Numbered from the stretch's first letter, positions 44,943 to 53,447 are shown. The stretch: DNA of 64,000 nt from Chitinophaga japonensis (GCF_007830125.1 NZ_VLLG01000007.1:62001-126000); one strand, 5' to 3'. Notes: generated from the sequence alone by a model not told the origin. Made by a program: numbers and translations.

Positions 44943-45988
44943 TAATGCTGATTCCTGTAATATAATACCCGGTCCCCTTCCAGGGTGGTTTCGTCTATCA
45001 ATAATGCGCGGGGCAGCACCGGCGCCTTCTGTCCTTCGGCCAGCATGTTGCTGCCGTTGATCACCCGGGCTTCGTCCCACAGGCCGGCTTCTATGAAGCG
45101 CTGCAGCACATAGGCGCCGCCTTCCACCAGCACGCTGCTGATGTTCCTTTCGTACAGGCGCTGCATAAGCTGGGGCAGCAGCGGCTGCCGGAAATCCACC
45201 TGCATGGTTTCCGTGGCGCCATCGCTGCCGGTTGCTTTTTCGGTGAAGAACCAGGTAGGCACGGTGCCGTCCCACAGGTGATAATGTCGGGGCGTGCCCA
45301 GTTCCCGGTCTATCACCAGCCGCAGCGGGCTACGGCCGGTCCACAGGCGGTTGGTAAGGCGGGGGTTGTCGGTAAGCGCGGTCCTGGTGCCAACCAGTAT
45401 AGCCATTTCCTCGCTACGCCAGCGGTGCACCAGCCGGTCACTATAGGGGTTGGACAGGCGCACCGGCTCGCCGTTGAGCGTAGCCATAAAGCCGGCGGGG
45501 CATTGCGCCCATTTCAAAATAATATAAGGGCGCTGCTTTTCGTGAAAGGTGAAAAAGCGCCGGTTCAGTTCCCGGCTGGCCCTTTCCAGCATGCCCACGC
45601 TTACTTCCACGCCTGCACGCTGCAGCTTTTCAATGCCTTTGCCGCTTACTGCAGAAAAAGTATCCATGCAGCCGATCACCACGCGCGGTATCTGCTGCGC
45701 CACGATCAGGTCTGCACAGGGCGGGGTTTTACCGTAGTGGGCGCAGGGTTCCAGGCTCACATACATGGTAGCCTGCGGTATCAGCGGCCGGTCTGCCTCC
45801 GCCACCTGCTGCACACATTCCACCTCCGCATGCGCCTGCCCGTAGCGGCGATGGTACCCTTCGCCGATAATACGGCCCTGGTGCACCAGCACCGCGCCTA
45901 CCATCGGGTTGGGCGCTACCTGGCCGGCACCCTGCTGCGCGAGCTGCAAACAGCGCTGCATAAAAAGTTCATCCTGGATACTGTTCAT
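44942..45988 (-). CDS. ribD: Bifunctional riboflavin deaminase/reductase RibD
   Basis: 348 residues. The N-terminal CMP/dCMP-deaminase domain has HAEVECVQQV and SLEPCAHYGKTPPCADLI (His-Cys-Cys zinc site, Glu proton shuttle). The C-terminal reductase domain has KWAQCPAGFMA, VGTRTALTDNPRLTNR and VEGGAYVLQRFIEAGLWDE. It carries out two steps of flavin synthesis from the GTP-derived pyrimidine, in the cytoplasm. It is coupled to yigZ. The gene is divergent from prmC, with abutting predicted -7 boxes. Confidence 0.95.
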   Translation of the reverse strand: MNSIQDELFMQRCLQLAQQGAGQVAPNPMVGAVLVHQGRIIGEGYHRRYGQAHAEVECVQQVAEADRPLIPQATMYVSLEPCAHYGKTPPCADLIVAQQIPRVVIGCMDTFSAVSGKGIEKLQRAGVEVSVGMLERASRELNRRFFTFHEKQRPYIILKWAQCPAGFMATLNGEPVRLSNPYSDRLVHRWRSEEMAILVGTRTALTDNPRLTNRLWTGRSPLRLVIDRELGTPRHYHLWDGTVPTWFFTEKATGSDGATETMQVDFRQPLLPQLMQRLYERNISSVLVEGGAYVLQRFIEAGLWDEARVINGSNMLAEGQKAPVLPRALLIDETTLEGDRVLYYRNQH

Positions 45989-46000
45989 GCGGGAATTCTA

Positions 46001-46016
46001 TATGTTTGCAAAAATA
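46001..46016. promoter_or_regulatory. Back-to-back promoter -7 boxes for ribD and prmC
   Basis: Plus strand TATGTTTG (46001-46008) and minus strand TATTTTTG (46009-46016) each match TAnnTTTG and touch end to end inside the 46-nt divergent gap. Clear -33 elements are not seen. Confidence 0.5.
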
Positions 46017-46034
46017 TCATTTTCAAACCATTGC

Positions 46035-46892
46035 ATGAACATACAAACTGCATTTACCTATATTACCCGATCCATTGCTTCACTTTATCCCCCAAGGGAG
46101 GCCGCTAACATTGCTCACCTGGTGCTGGAGCATATTACCGGCCTCAGTAAACTGGACCGCATCATTTACAAGGAAAAAACGATGGAATTAAGCCAGCAGG
46201 CGCAGGTGGAACAGGCGGTGGAAGGACTGCTGCAGTACCAGCCGGTGCAATACGTAACCGGCAGGGCCTGGTTTTACGGTATGGAGCTGCTGGTAAACCC
46301 GCAGGTGCTGATACCCCGCCCGGAAACGGAAGAGCTGGTGGAATGGATCGCAGCAGATGTGCAAATAGGGGAACATGCAGCTATACGGATACTGGACATT
46401 GGCACCGGGAGCGGCTGCATCCCGCTGGCGCTCAAAAAAGAACTGCCGCAGGCCACCGTTTGGGGGCTGGACGTCAGCGCCGGCGCGCTGGGCACGGCAC
46501 GTAACAATGCCGGCCGGCTGCACCTGGACGTACATTTTGAACAGGCGGATGTGCTGGATGAAAGGGCCACGGAACCGCTGCCTGTTTTTGATATCATCGT
46601 CAGCAACCCGCCTTATATCCCGGAAAATGAACGTTCCGGCATGCAGCGGCAGGTGCTGCAGTTTGAGCCCTCACTGGCCCTGTTTGTACCGGATGAAGAC
46701 GCGCTGCTGTTTTACCGGCGCATTGCACAACTGGCGCGGCATAAGCTGGCGCCGGGCGGCAAACTGTACTTCGAGATCAATGAAGCGCTTGGAAAAGAAG
46801 TAGTAGCATTGCTGGAGCAGCAAGGCTTCCGGCAGATCACGCTCAGGCAGGATATTTTCGGGAAAGACCGGATGGTGCGCGCGGAAGTTTAA
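46035..46892 (+). CDS. prmC: Release-factor glutamine methyltransferase PrmC (HemK)
   Basis: 285 residues from the ATG at 46035; the upstream open frame overlaps ribD and is rejected. It methylates the GGQ glutamine of release factors RF1 and RF2. The N-terminal helical domain precedes the SAM-binding core: QVLIPRPETEELVEW, RILDIGTGSGCIPLALKKE and the NPPY motif in IIVSNPPYIPENER. The 3' end overlaps the convergent exbD gene by 4 nt. Confidence 0.94.
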   Translation: MNIQTAFTYITRSIASLYPPREAANIAHLVLEHITGLSKLDRIIYKEKTMELSQQAQVEQAVEGLLQYQPVQYVTGRAWFYGMELLVNPQVLIPRPETEELVEWIAADVQIGEHAAIRILDIGTGSGCIPLALKKELPQATVWGLDVSAGALGTARNNAGRLHLDVHFEQADVLDERATEPLPVFDIIVSNPPYIPENERSGMQRQVLQFEPSLALFVPDEDALLFYRRIAQLARHKLAPGGKLYFEINEALGKEVVALLEQQGFRQITLRQDIFGKDRMVRAEV

Positions 46893-47299
46893 CCCTTGCT
46901 TTGCGGGTTGGCCGTAGCCAGCACCACTTTGGCGCCTATTTCCCGCGCCACTTCCATGACGCGCACGATATCCTCTACCGGCACCGTCCTTTCCGCGTTG
47001 ATCACAATAGTGGGGTCCACGTTCTCCCGTGCGATGGCCGGCACCAGCATCTGCTTCAGGCTCTCGAAAGGCACCCGGTTGGTGCCTACGAAGAACTCCC
47101 GCTTATCGTTAATGCTCACCACCACCGTTTGCTTGGCTTTGGTATTGCTTTTAGCCTTGGGCAGGGTGAGCTTTATCACGTTCGGGTTGGCCAGTGTAGA
47201 CACGATCAGGAAGAACAGGAGCAGAATGAACAGAATATCATTCAGCGCCGAGTTATGCAGCTCTACCTGTCTTTTTCCCCTTCTGCTGCGCAGGTTCAT
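46889..47299 (-). CDS. ExbD/TolR-family biopolymer transport protein
   Basis: 136 residues. One N-terminal transmembrane helix with the conserved Asp (NSALNDILFILLLFFLIVST) is followed by a periplasmic domain (VVVSINDKREFFVGTNRVPF, PTIVINAERTVPVEDIVRVMEVA). With ExbB-type proteins it uses the proton gradient to energise TonB or Tol systems, which the three SusC transporters here require. It is downstream of the exbB-like gene, separated by a 112-nt AT-rich repeat. No tonB gene is visible here. Confidence 0.92.
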   Translation of the reverse strand: MNLRSRRGKRQVELHNSALNDILFILLLFFLIVSTLANPNVIKLTLPKAKSNTKAKQTVVVSINDKREFFVGTNRVPFESLKQMLVPAIARENVDPTIVINAERTVPVEDIVRVMEVAREIGAKVVLATANPQSKG

Positions 47300-47307
47300 T
47301 TTTGAAC

Positions 47308-47395
47308 AATTAATAATGAATAATGAATAATTAATAATACCCGTTACACGCCTGTTTCATTGCAGCACCGGCCTTTCGATTATTAATTATTAATT
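47308..47395. repeat. Dispersed AT-rich inverted repeat, copy 1
   Basis: The left arm 47308-47338 is built of AATTAATAATGAATAAT units and the right arm 47379-47395 is ATTATTAATTATTAATT. The arms flank a GC-richer 40-nt core. The sequence around 47325-47350 (with GTTACACG) is nearly identical, in reverse orientation, to copy 2 near 52978-53011. It sits between exbB and exbD. Confidence 0.6.
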
Positions 47396-47411
47396 CTTAC
47401 CTTTTAATTAA

Positions 47412-48128
47412 CTACCGGGTAGGCTCCTGTAAAATATCAATAAACTCCGAGGAAGCGGCTTCCATTTTATTCACCACCTTATCTATCTGCGCATTCAGGA
47501 AACTGTAGCCGATGTAGGCCACGATACCGATAATAAGGCCGGTAGCGGAGGTGATCATCTTTACATAGATACCGCCGGCAATGGTGCCCAGCGTAATATC
47601 GGAAGTAATGGAAATGTTGAAGAAGGTCTGGATCATACCGGCAATAGTACCCAGGAAACCGAACATGGGCGCAATGCCCGCAATGATGGACAGTATCACC
47701 AGGTTCTTTTCCATCTTGTATATTTCCAGCTTTCCCACATTCTCCATGGAGCGCTCAATATTCTCGATCGGCTTGCCGATGCGCTGTATGCCCTTGTCTA
47801 TCATACGGGCGGCCGGGTTGGCGGTGTTCTTGGACAGGGAGCGGGCGGCCGCTATATTACCGCTGGTAATGTGGTCCCGTATCATCGGCATGAAGTTCTC
47901 TTCCATCCTGCCGGCTTTTGCAATGGTAAGATACCTTTCTACAAATACAAACACCGCTATCAAAGAAAGTACGCCCAACGGTATCATGAGCACACCGCCT
48001 TTCATTAACAGATCCAGTAAGCTGATATGCTGATCCGCAGCAGCAGCGGCACCGGCGGCAGTAGCCACGGTATCGGCCGGGGGCAGCAACATCGTATCCT
48101 GTAGTAATGTAACAAGTCCTGATAGCAT
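47412..48128 (-). CDS. MotA/TolQ/ExbB-family proton channel protein
   Basis: 238 residues with three transmembrane helices: VLMIPLGVLSLIAVFVFVE, ILSIIAGIAPMFGFLGTIAG and the segment from MITSATGLIIGIVAYIGYSF. The conserved GTIAGMIQTFF and Thr residues line the proton path. An Ala-rich N-terminal extension (VATAAGAAAAAD) precedes the first helix. It pairs with the ExbD-like protein downstream to form the motor for TonB-dependent transport. Probably also transcribed with it in spite of the intervening repeat. Confidence 0.92.
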   Translation of the reverse strand: MLSGLVTLLQDTMLLPPADTVATAAGAAAAADQHISLLDLLMKGGVLMIPLGVLSLIAVFVFVERYLTIAKAGRMEENFMPMIRDHITSGNIAAARSLSKNTANPAARMIDKGIQRIGKPIENIERSMENVGKLEIYKMEKNLVILSIIAGIAPMFGFLGTIAGMIQTFFNISITSDITLGTIAGGIYVKMITSATGLIIGIVAYIGYSFLNAQIDKVVNKMEAASSEFIDILQEPTR

Positions 48129-48208
48129 GTATTAAATTTTAAAACCTTGCAAAAGTATTAAATTAAGATACAATAAGTTAATGTAAAAACGGAAACGGCC
48201 GGATTTTA

Positions 48209-49456
48209 TTATGACCGTTCCTCCCAAACCTGTGCCAGGTGTACAATGGTCTGCACGGCCTTTTGCATATCCTGTATGCTCACGTATTCCTGTTTGCTGT
48301 GCAGGGCCATTTCGCCGGTAAAGATATTGGGACAGGGCAATCCCATGAAAGACAGGCGGGAGCCGTCCGTACCGCCGCGGATGATCATCTTCAGCGGGGT
48401 AACGCCCGCACGGCGGATGGCTTCCTCCGCATAGGCGCATACCTGCGGATGCTGGTCCAGCACTTCCTTCATATTGCGGTACTGGGGCGTTATCGCTAAA
48501 GTGGCGCGCCCCTGCGGGTGGCGCTGCAGCACGGTGTCCATTACCTGGCGCAGCAGGGCGGCATGTGCTTCCAGCTCCTGCGTTACAAAATCGCGCAGGA
48601 TAAGATCGATCTCCGCCCTTTCCACGGTGCCTTGCACGCGCACCGGGTGTATGAAGCCCTGGCGCCCTTCGGTGGTTTCCGGCGATAAGCGGTCTGCCGG
48701 CAGCGCGGCCACTATTTCGGCGGCTATTTTAATGGCACTTACCAGCTTGCCTTTGGCGGTGCCGGGATGAATGCCTACGCCATCTATCGTGATCTTTGCT
48801 GCGTCTGCGGAAAAGGTCTCATCTTCCAGGGAGCCCAGCTCTCCCCCGTCCAGGGTGTAGCCGTACTGTGCGCCCAGTTTGGCCATATCCAGCTTTTCCA
48901 CGCCCCGGCCGGTTTCTTCGTCCGGCGTGAACAGGATGCGGATAGCCCCGTGCTTTACTTCCGGGTGTTCCAGTAAAAAACGGGTGGCATCCATAATAGC
49001 GGCAACACCGGCTTTATTATCGGCCCCCAGCAAAGTGGCGCCGCTGGCGGTAATGATATCATCGCCTTTTTTCTGTTGCAGGTAGGGATGTTCAGCGGCG
49101 CGTATCACCTGGGCAGGATCATCCGGCAATACAATATCGCCGCCGTCATACTTATAATGAACAACCGGCTTCACACCGGTACCGCAGCAATCGCTGGAAG
49201 TATCCATATGCGCGCAAAGGCAGATGACGGGCACCGCTTTGTCCGTATTGGCAGGAATGGTGGCATACACGTACCCGTGCGGGTCCAGCTCCGCATCGGC
49301 AAGGCCCGTCTGCTGCAGCTCCTGCACCAGCAGGCGCCCCAGGTCCTTTTGTTTTGCCGTGGAAGGAAAGGAAGTGCTTAAGGGATCGGACTGTGTATCT
49401 ATTTGTACGTACCGCAAAAAACGTTCGGTTACGGTATACTGGTAATCGGTAAACAT
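48209..49456 (-). CDS. pepT: Peptidase T (tripeptide aminopeptidase)
   Basis: 415 residues, M20 metallopeptidase family. Zinc ligands lie in VICLCAHMDTSSDC, LLGADNKAGVAAIM, FTPDEETGRGVEKLD (with catalytic Glu-Glu) and the C-terminal IFTGEMALHSKQEYV. IRGGTDGSRLSFMGLPCPN is typical of PepT. It removes N-terminal residues from tripeptides in the cytoplasm. A minus-strand TACGTTTG (49461-49468) ends 4 nt before the ATG, which would give a leaderless or nearly leaderless transcript. Confidence 0.95.
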   Translation of the reverse strand: MFTDYQYTVTERFLRYVQIDTQSDPLSTSFPSTAKQKDLGRLLVQELQQTGLADAELDPHGYVYATIPANTDKAVPVICLCAHMDTSSDCCGTGVKPVVHYKYDGGDIVLPDDPAQVIRAAEHPYLQQKKGDDIITASGATLLGADNKAGVAAIMDATRFLLEHPEVKHGAIRILFTPDEETGRGVEKLDMAKLGAQYGYTLDGGELGSLEDETFSADAAKITIDGVGIHPGTAKGKLVSAIKIAAEIVAALPADRLSPETTEGRQGFIHPVRVQGTVERAEIDLILRDFVTQELEAHAALLRQVMDTVLQRHPQGRATLAITPQYRNMKEVLDQHPQVCAYAEEAIRRAGVTPLKMIIRGGTDGSRLSFMGLPCPNIFTGEMALHSKQEYVSIQDMQKAVQTIVHLAQVWEERS

Positions 49457-49460
49457 CCTG

Positions 49461-49468
49461 CAAACGTA
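49461..49468 (-). promoter_or_regulatory. Predicted -7 box of pepT
   Basis: TACGTTTG on the minus strand matches TAnnTTTG. No clear -33. It lies so close to the start codon that the mRNA would have almost no leader. Confidence 0.35.
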
Positions 49469-49588
49469 AGATTTTCTTTTTTGCGGCGCTTTGCTATCCG
49501 ATAATAGAATAATTTTCTTTAAAAATAATGAACTATGATATAAAAAACCAAATTATATACACACTATGAATTAACCATACTATAAATA

Positions 49589-49643
49589 TAGGTTTGCATA
49601 GAAAAATAATATACATCCATGAAAGCTGTTTTATCTATATTTG
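49589..49643 (+). promoter_or_regulatory. Candidate promoter boxes for the riboswitch-metE transcript
   Basis: Two exact TAnnTTTG matches on the plus strand: TAGGTTTG at 49589-49596 and TATATTTG at 49636-49643. The second lies about 23 nt before the riboswitch P1 stem and fits best. The region 49500-49640 is strikingly AT-rich compared with the flanks. Confidence 0.45.
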
Positions 49644-49665
49644 CACCGGCACTTTACCATGCAAC

Positions 49666-49856
49666 TTTGTTTGCGGTTCCCTTCCGGCCCGGCCGCGAAG
49701 GGATTAAAAAGGAACCGTGTGCAAATCACGGGCTGACGCGCAACTGTAAGTAACCTTCGGAAAAGTGATGGCCACGCTACTGTCCATTGTCTGCCTGCCG
49801 GCGGATGAGAAGGACGGCCACCACCGTTACAAGCCAGGATACTTGCCACAAACAAA
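49666..49856 (+). ncRNA. Cobalamin (B12) riboswitch controlling metE
   Basis: The class is recognised from its conserved blocks: GGTTCC near 49676, then GTGCAAATCACGGGCTGACG (49720-49739), CGCAACTGTAAGT (49738-49750), GAGAAGGACGGCCACC (49807-49822) and AAGCCAGGATACTTGCC (49831-49847), which is the B12-box region. TTTGTTTG (49666-49673) pairs perfectly with CAAACAAA (49849-49856) to close the P1 stem. It lies ahead of metE, the B12-independent methionine synthase, so binding of cobalamin should switch metE off. A small hairpin TTGCA/TGCAA (49948-49961) spans the metE start codon and may be part of the expression platform. Confidence 0.93.
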
Positions 49857-49955
49857 TTGGATGTATGCTTTCGCGGAACAAAGCAATACACGGAATGACT
49901 ATCAACTCCCCATTGCCTCCCGCGGTATTTTCCTTACCATCAAAACCTTGCACGT

Positions 49956-52259
49956 ATGCAAACCAACGTACTGGGCTACCCGCGTATTGGTAGTCAACGG
50001 GAACTGAAAAAAGCCTGCGAAGCCTACTGGGCGGGCAAAATGTCGCTGGAGAAGCTCCAGCTCACCGCCCGGCAATTGCGCCGACAGCACTGGGAAACCC
50101 TCCAACAGGCCGGCATAGACCTGATCCCTTCCAACGATTTTTCACTGTATGACCAGGTGCTGGACATGTGCCTGATGACCGGTGCGGTACCGGCCCGTTT
50201 CCAGCCCCTGCTGGACAAGCTGGTAAGCGCCAGCAGCCCGGAGCTGTACTTTGCCATGGCCCGCGGCTACCAGAAGAACGGGCTGGACATCACCGCCATG
50301 GAAATGACCAAATGGTTTGACACCAACTATCATTACCTGGTGCCGGAATTCAATGCCGGTCAGCAATTCCGCGTGCTTTCCACCAAATGCGTGGATGAGT
50401 TCAAAGAGGCGCTGGCCCTGGGCATTACTACCAAGCCCGTGCTATTGGGACCGGTAAGCTTCCTGCTGCTGGGCAAAAGCAAGGATACCGGCCTGCATAC
50501 CAGCCAGTTGCTGGAGCAGCTACTGCCGGTATATATACAGTTATTGCAAAGCCTGCAGCAGGCCGGCGCCACCTGGGTACAACTGGACGAGCCCTGCCTG
50601 GTGCTGGACCTGACTGCCGGGCAGCAGGCCCTTTACCGGTACGCCTATACGCAGATCGGCAAGGCCCTGCCCTCCCTGCAGCTCATGCTGGCCACCTATT
50701 TCGGCCCGCTGCAGGAAAACACGGAACTGGCGCTGCAACTGCCGGTGCAGGCCCTGCATATAGACCTGGTGCGGGCGCCGGAACAACTGGACGCCATATT
50801 ACAGGGCATCCCGGACGGCATGCTGCTCTCCCTGGGCATTGTGAACGGGCGCAATATCTGGAAAAATGATTATGAAAGATCCCTGCAACTGATCCGCCAG
50901 GCGGCCGCGGCCATTGGTGAGGAGCGCCTGCTGCTGGCCAGCTCCTGCTCCCTGCTGCATACGCCGTACGACCTGGACCTGGAAACCGATGAAGCCGTGC
51001 TGACGCCGCATATAAAAAGCTGGATGGCCTTTGCCAAACAAAAAGTGCAGGAGCTCGCCGAGCTGCGGCAGATACTGGCCGGCGATAATTCGCTGCTGGA
51101 AGCCAACCAGGCATGCCTGTACGAAAAAAGTATCGCCGCCATTGTGCATAAGCCAGCCGTAAAGGCCCGCGTAGAGGCGCTCACGGAAGCGGACGCTACC
51201 CGGCAGCATCCCTTCCATATCCGGCAGCAGGCGCAGGAAGCCTTACTACAACTGCCCCTGTTCCCTACTACCACCATCGGCTCCTTCCCGCAAACAGCGG
51301 AGATCCGCCAACTGCGCGCCCGCCTGAAAAAAGGGGATATTACCCCCGCCGAATATGAAACAGCGATCCGCGCAGCCATAGCAGACGCCGTAAAATGGCA
51401 GGAGGGCCTGGGACTGGATGTGCTGGTGCATGGCGAATTTGAGCGGAACGATATGGTAGAGTATTTCGGCGAGCAACTGGAAGGCTTTGTATTCACGCAG
51501 AACGGCTGGGTACAGAGCTATGGCTCCCGCTGCGTGAAACCGCCCGTGATCTATGGCGACGTACAGCGCAGCCAGCCTATGACGGTAGCCTGGAGCAGCT
51601 ACGCGCAGTCACTCACCCGCAAGCCCATGAAAGGCATGTTGACGGGCCCGGTTACCATCCTGCAATGGTCCTTTGTGCGGGATGATCAGCCCCGTGCGGA
51701 CACCACCCTGCAGATAGCGCTGGCCATCCGCGATGAGGTGGCGGAGCTGGAAAAAGCGGGCATACAGGTGATACAGGTGGACGAGCCGGCCATCCGCGAA
51801 GGATTGCCGCTGCGCAAGGCCCGGTGGAAGGCGTACCTGGACTGGGCGGTGCGCGCCTTCCGCGTATCCGTTTCCTGTGTGAAGGACGAAACACAGGTGC
51901 ATACGCATATGTGCTACTCCGAGTTCAACGATATTATAGACAGCATTGCCGCAATGGACGCAGATGTGATCACTATTGAAACTTCCCGCTCGCAAATGGA
52001 GCTGCTGGAAGCCTTTGCCGCTTTCCGCTATCCCAACGAGATAGGGCCGGGCGTATATGATATTCATTCCCCGCGGGTGCCGACCATTACTGAAATGACG
52101 GAGCTGCTGGAAAAAGCGGCGCAGTTGCTGCCGGCCCGCAACATCTGGGTGAACCCCGACTGCGGCCTGAAGACGCGCAAATGGCCGGAAACAGAACAAG
52201 CGCTCCGCAACATGGTGGCAGCGGCGCAGGAGATGCGGGCCAATGTGCTGGCAGAGTAG
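49956..52259 (+). CDS. metE: Cobalamin-independent methionine synthase MetE
   Basis: 767 residues, full length. It transfers the methyl group of 5-methyltetrahydropteroyl-triglutamate to homocysteine, in the cytoplasm. The N-terminal barrel begins MQTNVLGYPRIGSQRELKKA. The C-terminal catalytic barrel has TTIGSFPQTAEIRQLR and EGLGLDVLVHGEFERNDMVE, with zinc ligands in HTHMCYSEF (His, Cys), the Glu of TIETSRS and the Cys of NPDCGLKTR. A cobalamin riboswitch lies in its leader. The product is expected when B12 is scarce. A small Cys-rich gene follows 11 nt downstream. Confidence 0.97.
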   Translation: MQTNVLGYPRIGSQRELKKACEAYWAGKMSLEKLQLTARQLRRQHWETLQQAGIDLIPSNDFSLYDQVLDMCLMTGAVPARFQPLLDKLVSASSPELYFAMARGYQKNGLDITAMEMTKWFDTNYHYLVPEFNAGQQFRVLSTKCVDEFKEALALGITTKPVLLGPVSFLLLGKSKDTGLHTSQLLEQLLPVYIQLLQSLQQAGATWVQLDEPCLVLDLTAGQQALYRYAYTQIGKALPSLQLMLATYFGPLQENTELALQLPVQALHIDLVRAPEQLDAILQGIPDGMLLSLGIVNGRNIWKNDYERSLQLIRQAAAAIGEERLLLASSCSLLHTPYDLDLETDEAVLTPHIKSWMAFAKQKVQELAELRQILAGDNSLLEANQACLYEKSIAAIVHKPAVKARVEALTEADATRQHPFHIRQQAQEALLQLPLFPTTTIGSFPQTAEIRQLRARLKKGDITPAEYETAIRAAIADAVKWQEGLGLDVLVHGEFERNDMVEYFGEQLEGFVFTQNGWVQSYGSRCVKPPVIYGDVQRSQPMTVAWSSYAQSLTRKPMKGMLTGPVTILQWSFVRDDQPRADTTLQIALAIRDEVAELEKAGIQVIQVDEPAIREGLPLRKARWKAYLDWAVRAFRVSVSCVKDETQVHTHMCYSEFNDIIDSIAAMDADVITIETSRSQMELLEAFAAFRYPNEIGPGVYDIHSPRVPTITEMTELLEKAAQLLPARNIWVNPDCGLKTRKWPETEQALRNMVAAAQEMRANVLAE

Positions 52260-52270
52260 TAAATTGCGCT

Positions 52271-52513
52271 ATGGCCTGCCATGAAACCGTCACCTGTCCG
52301 CGCTGCAAAAGCGCTTTTGAATGCCGCGTAGGCACTATCCTCCGCTGCCAGTGCCAGGCAGTGCCGCTCACAGCGGAGGAGCGCCAGTACATTAGCGAAC
52401 AGTACAGCGGCTGCCTGTGCGCGGACTGCCTGCAGGCAGTAAAAAGCAGCTACAAGCAGGAAAAGTTCCGGCAACGGCTGCAGCAGGTATTCACTTTATT
52501 CGGAAAGCGATAA
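52271..52513 (+). CDS. Small cysteine-rich protein (CWC type)
   Basis: 80 residues from the ATG at 52271; the frame stays open upstream inside metE. It has the Cys-rich CWC pattern: CPRCKSAFECRVG, LRCQCQAVPLTAEERQYI and GCLCADCLQAV. These four pairs of cysteines probably bind zinc or a metal cluster. The family is widespread and uncharacterised. Its position 11 nt after metE and 6 nt before the thioesterase gene suggests one operon, so B12 control may extend to it. Confidence 0.8.
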   Translation: MACHETVTCPRCKSAFECRVGTILRCQCQAVPLTAEERQYISEQYSGCLCADCLQAVKSSYKQEKFRQRLQQVFTLFGKR

Positions 52514-52519
52514 TAACTT

Positions 52520-52921
52520 ATGTCATACGAAGCACAGATAGCCCGGTCCGTGACGCGGATCTACAAAGCGGTATTTCCCAATACGGTGAATCATTATGAT
52601 ACCATGTTCGGCGGCACTGCCATGCAGTTGATGGACGAGGTGGCCTTTATTACGGCCACGCGCTTCAGCCGCATGCGCATGGTCACCGTATCCAGCGACC
52701 GGATAGATTTCAAGAAACCTATTCCGCATGGAACCATTATAGAATTAGTGGGAGAAGTGATGCATGTAGGCACTACCAGCCTGAAGGTACGTGTAACAGT
52801 GTATGTGGAACAGATGTATGCAAATCACCGTGAGAAGGCTATTGAGGGCACTTTTGCTTTTGTGGCGATTGACGACCAGAAACGGCCTACGGCGATTGTA
52901 TTGCCACCTGCTGAAGAATGA
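52520..52921 (+). CDS. Acyl-CoA thioesterase, hot-dog fold (YciA-like)
   Basis: 133 residues. The hot-dog fold shows HYDTMFGGTAMQLMDEVAFI, with the conserved Gly-Gly and catalytic Asp, then SSDRIDFKKPIPHGTIIEL and EGTFAFVAIDDQKRPT. Enzymes of this type hydrolyse acyl-CoA to free CoA and fatty acid in the cytoplasm. It lies 6 nt after the Cys-rich gene. A repeat element follows. Confidence 0.9.
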   Translation: MSYEAQIARSVTRIYKAVFPNTVNHYDTMFGGTAMQLMDEVAFITATRFSRMRMVTVSSDRIDFKKPIPHGTIIELVGEVMHVGTTSLKVRVTVYVEQMYANHREKAIEGTFAFVAIDDQKRPTAIVLPPAEE

Positions 52922-52925
52922 ACAG

Positions 52926-53011
52926 TTAATAATGAATAATTAATAATATACGCAACTTGCCGTTTCGATAAAGCACTTGTGTAACGCATATTATTAATTA
53001 TTCATTATTAA
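52926..53011. repeat. Dispersed AT-rich inverted repeat, copy 2
   Basis: A perfect 24-bp inverted repeat (52926-52949 with 52988-53011) built of TTAATAATGAATAATTAATAAT, with a 38-nt core containing TTTCGATAAAGCAC and GTGTAACG. It lies between the convergent thioesterase and FKBP genes. It shares one arm plus GTGTAACG with copy 1. It may act as a bidirectional terminator here, but its arms are nearly pure A/T. Confidence 0.65.
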
Positions 53012-53018
53012 TTTTTAA

Positions 53019-53447
53019 TTAAACGATCTCTACCAGTTCGATATCGAATATCAGCTCTTCGCCGGCCAGCGGATGGTTGGCGTCCAGCGTAACGGATTCA
53101 TTACCTACTGCAGCCACCTTCACCGGGAATACCTGGCCCTGGGCGTTGCTCATCTGCAACTCCATGCCCACTTCCGGTTTCAGGTCAGGCGGAATATTGG
53201 CCTTCGGGAACTCCATGATCAGCTCATCGTTCTTCGGGCCATATGCCTGATCCACAGGGATCTGTACCGTTTTCTTGTCCCCTACCTGCATTTCCAGCAC
53301 ACCACTATCAAAGCCTTTGATCACCATACCGGCGCCTACCTGGAACTCCAGCGGGTCCCTTCCTTCGGAGGAATCAAAAGTAGATCCGTTGGTCAAACGG
53401 CCGTGATAATGCACGCGTACCGTGTCCCCTGTTTTAACTGTCTGCAT
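53019..53447 (-). CDS. FKBP-type peptidyl-prolyl isomerase, SlyD-like
   Basis: 142 residues, no signal peptide. FKBP domain: TGDTVRVHYHGRLTNGSTFDSS, PLEFQVGAGMVIKGFDSGVLEM and VGDKKTVQIPVDQAYG. An insert in the flap (LIMEFPKANIPPDLKPEVG, about 75-95) and the VTLDANHPLAGEELIFDIELV C-terminus are typical of SlyD-type enzymes. It lacks the His/Cys-rich metal tail of E. coli SlyD. It speeds proline isomerisation in protein folding, in the cytoplasm. Confidence 0.93.
   Translation of the reverse strand: MQTVKTGDTVRVHYHGRLTNGSTFDSSEGRDPLEFQVGAGMVIKGFDSGVLEMQVGDKKTVQIPVDQAYGPKNDELIMEFPKANIPPDLKPEVGMELQMSNAQGQVFPVKVAAVGNESVTLDANHPLAGEELIFDIELVEIV

Noticed and set aside
44943..45275. N-terminal extension of yigZ (111 codons)
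   Set aside because: It is the wrong frame of ribD; the coupled TAATG start is far better.
49765..50007. Open frame of 80 codons before metE
   Set aside because: It covers the cobalamin riboswitch and the metE start; RNA structure explains the conservation.
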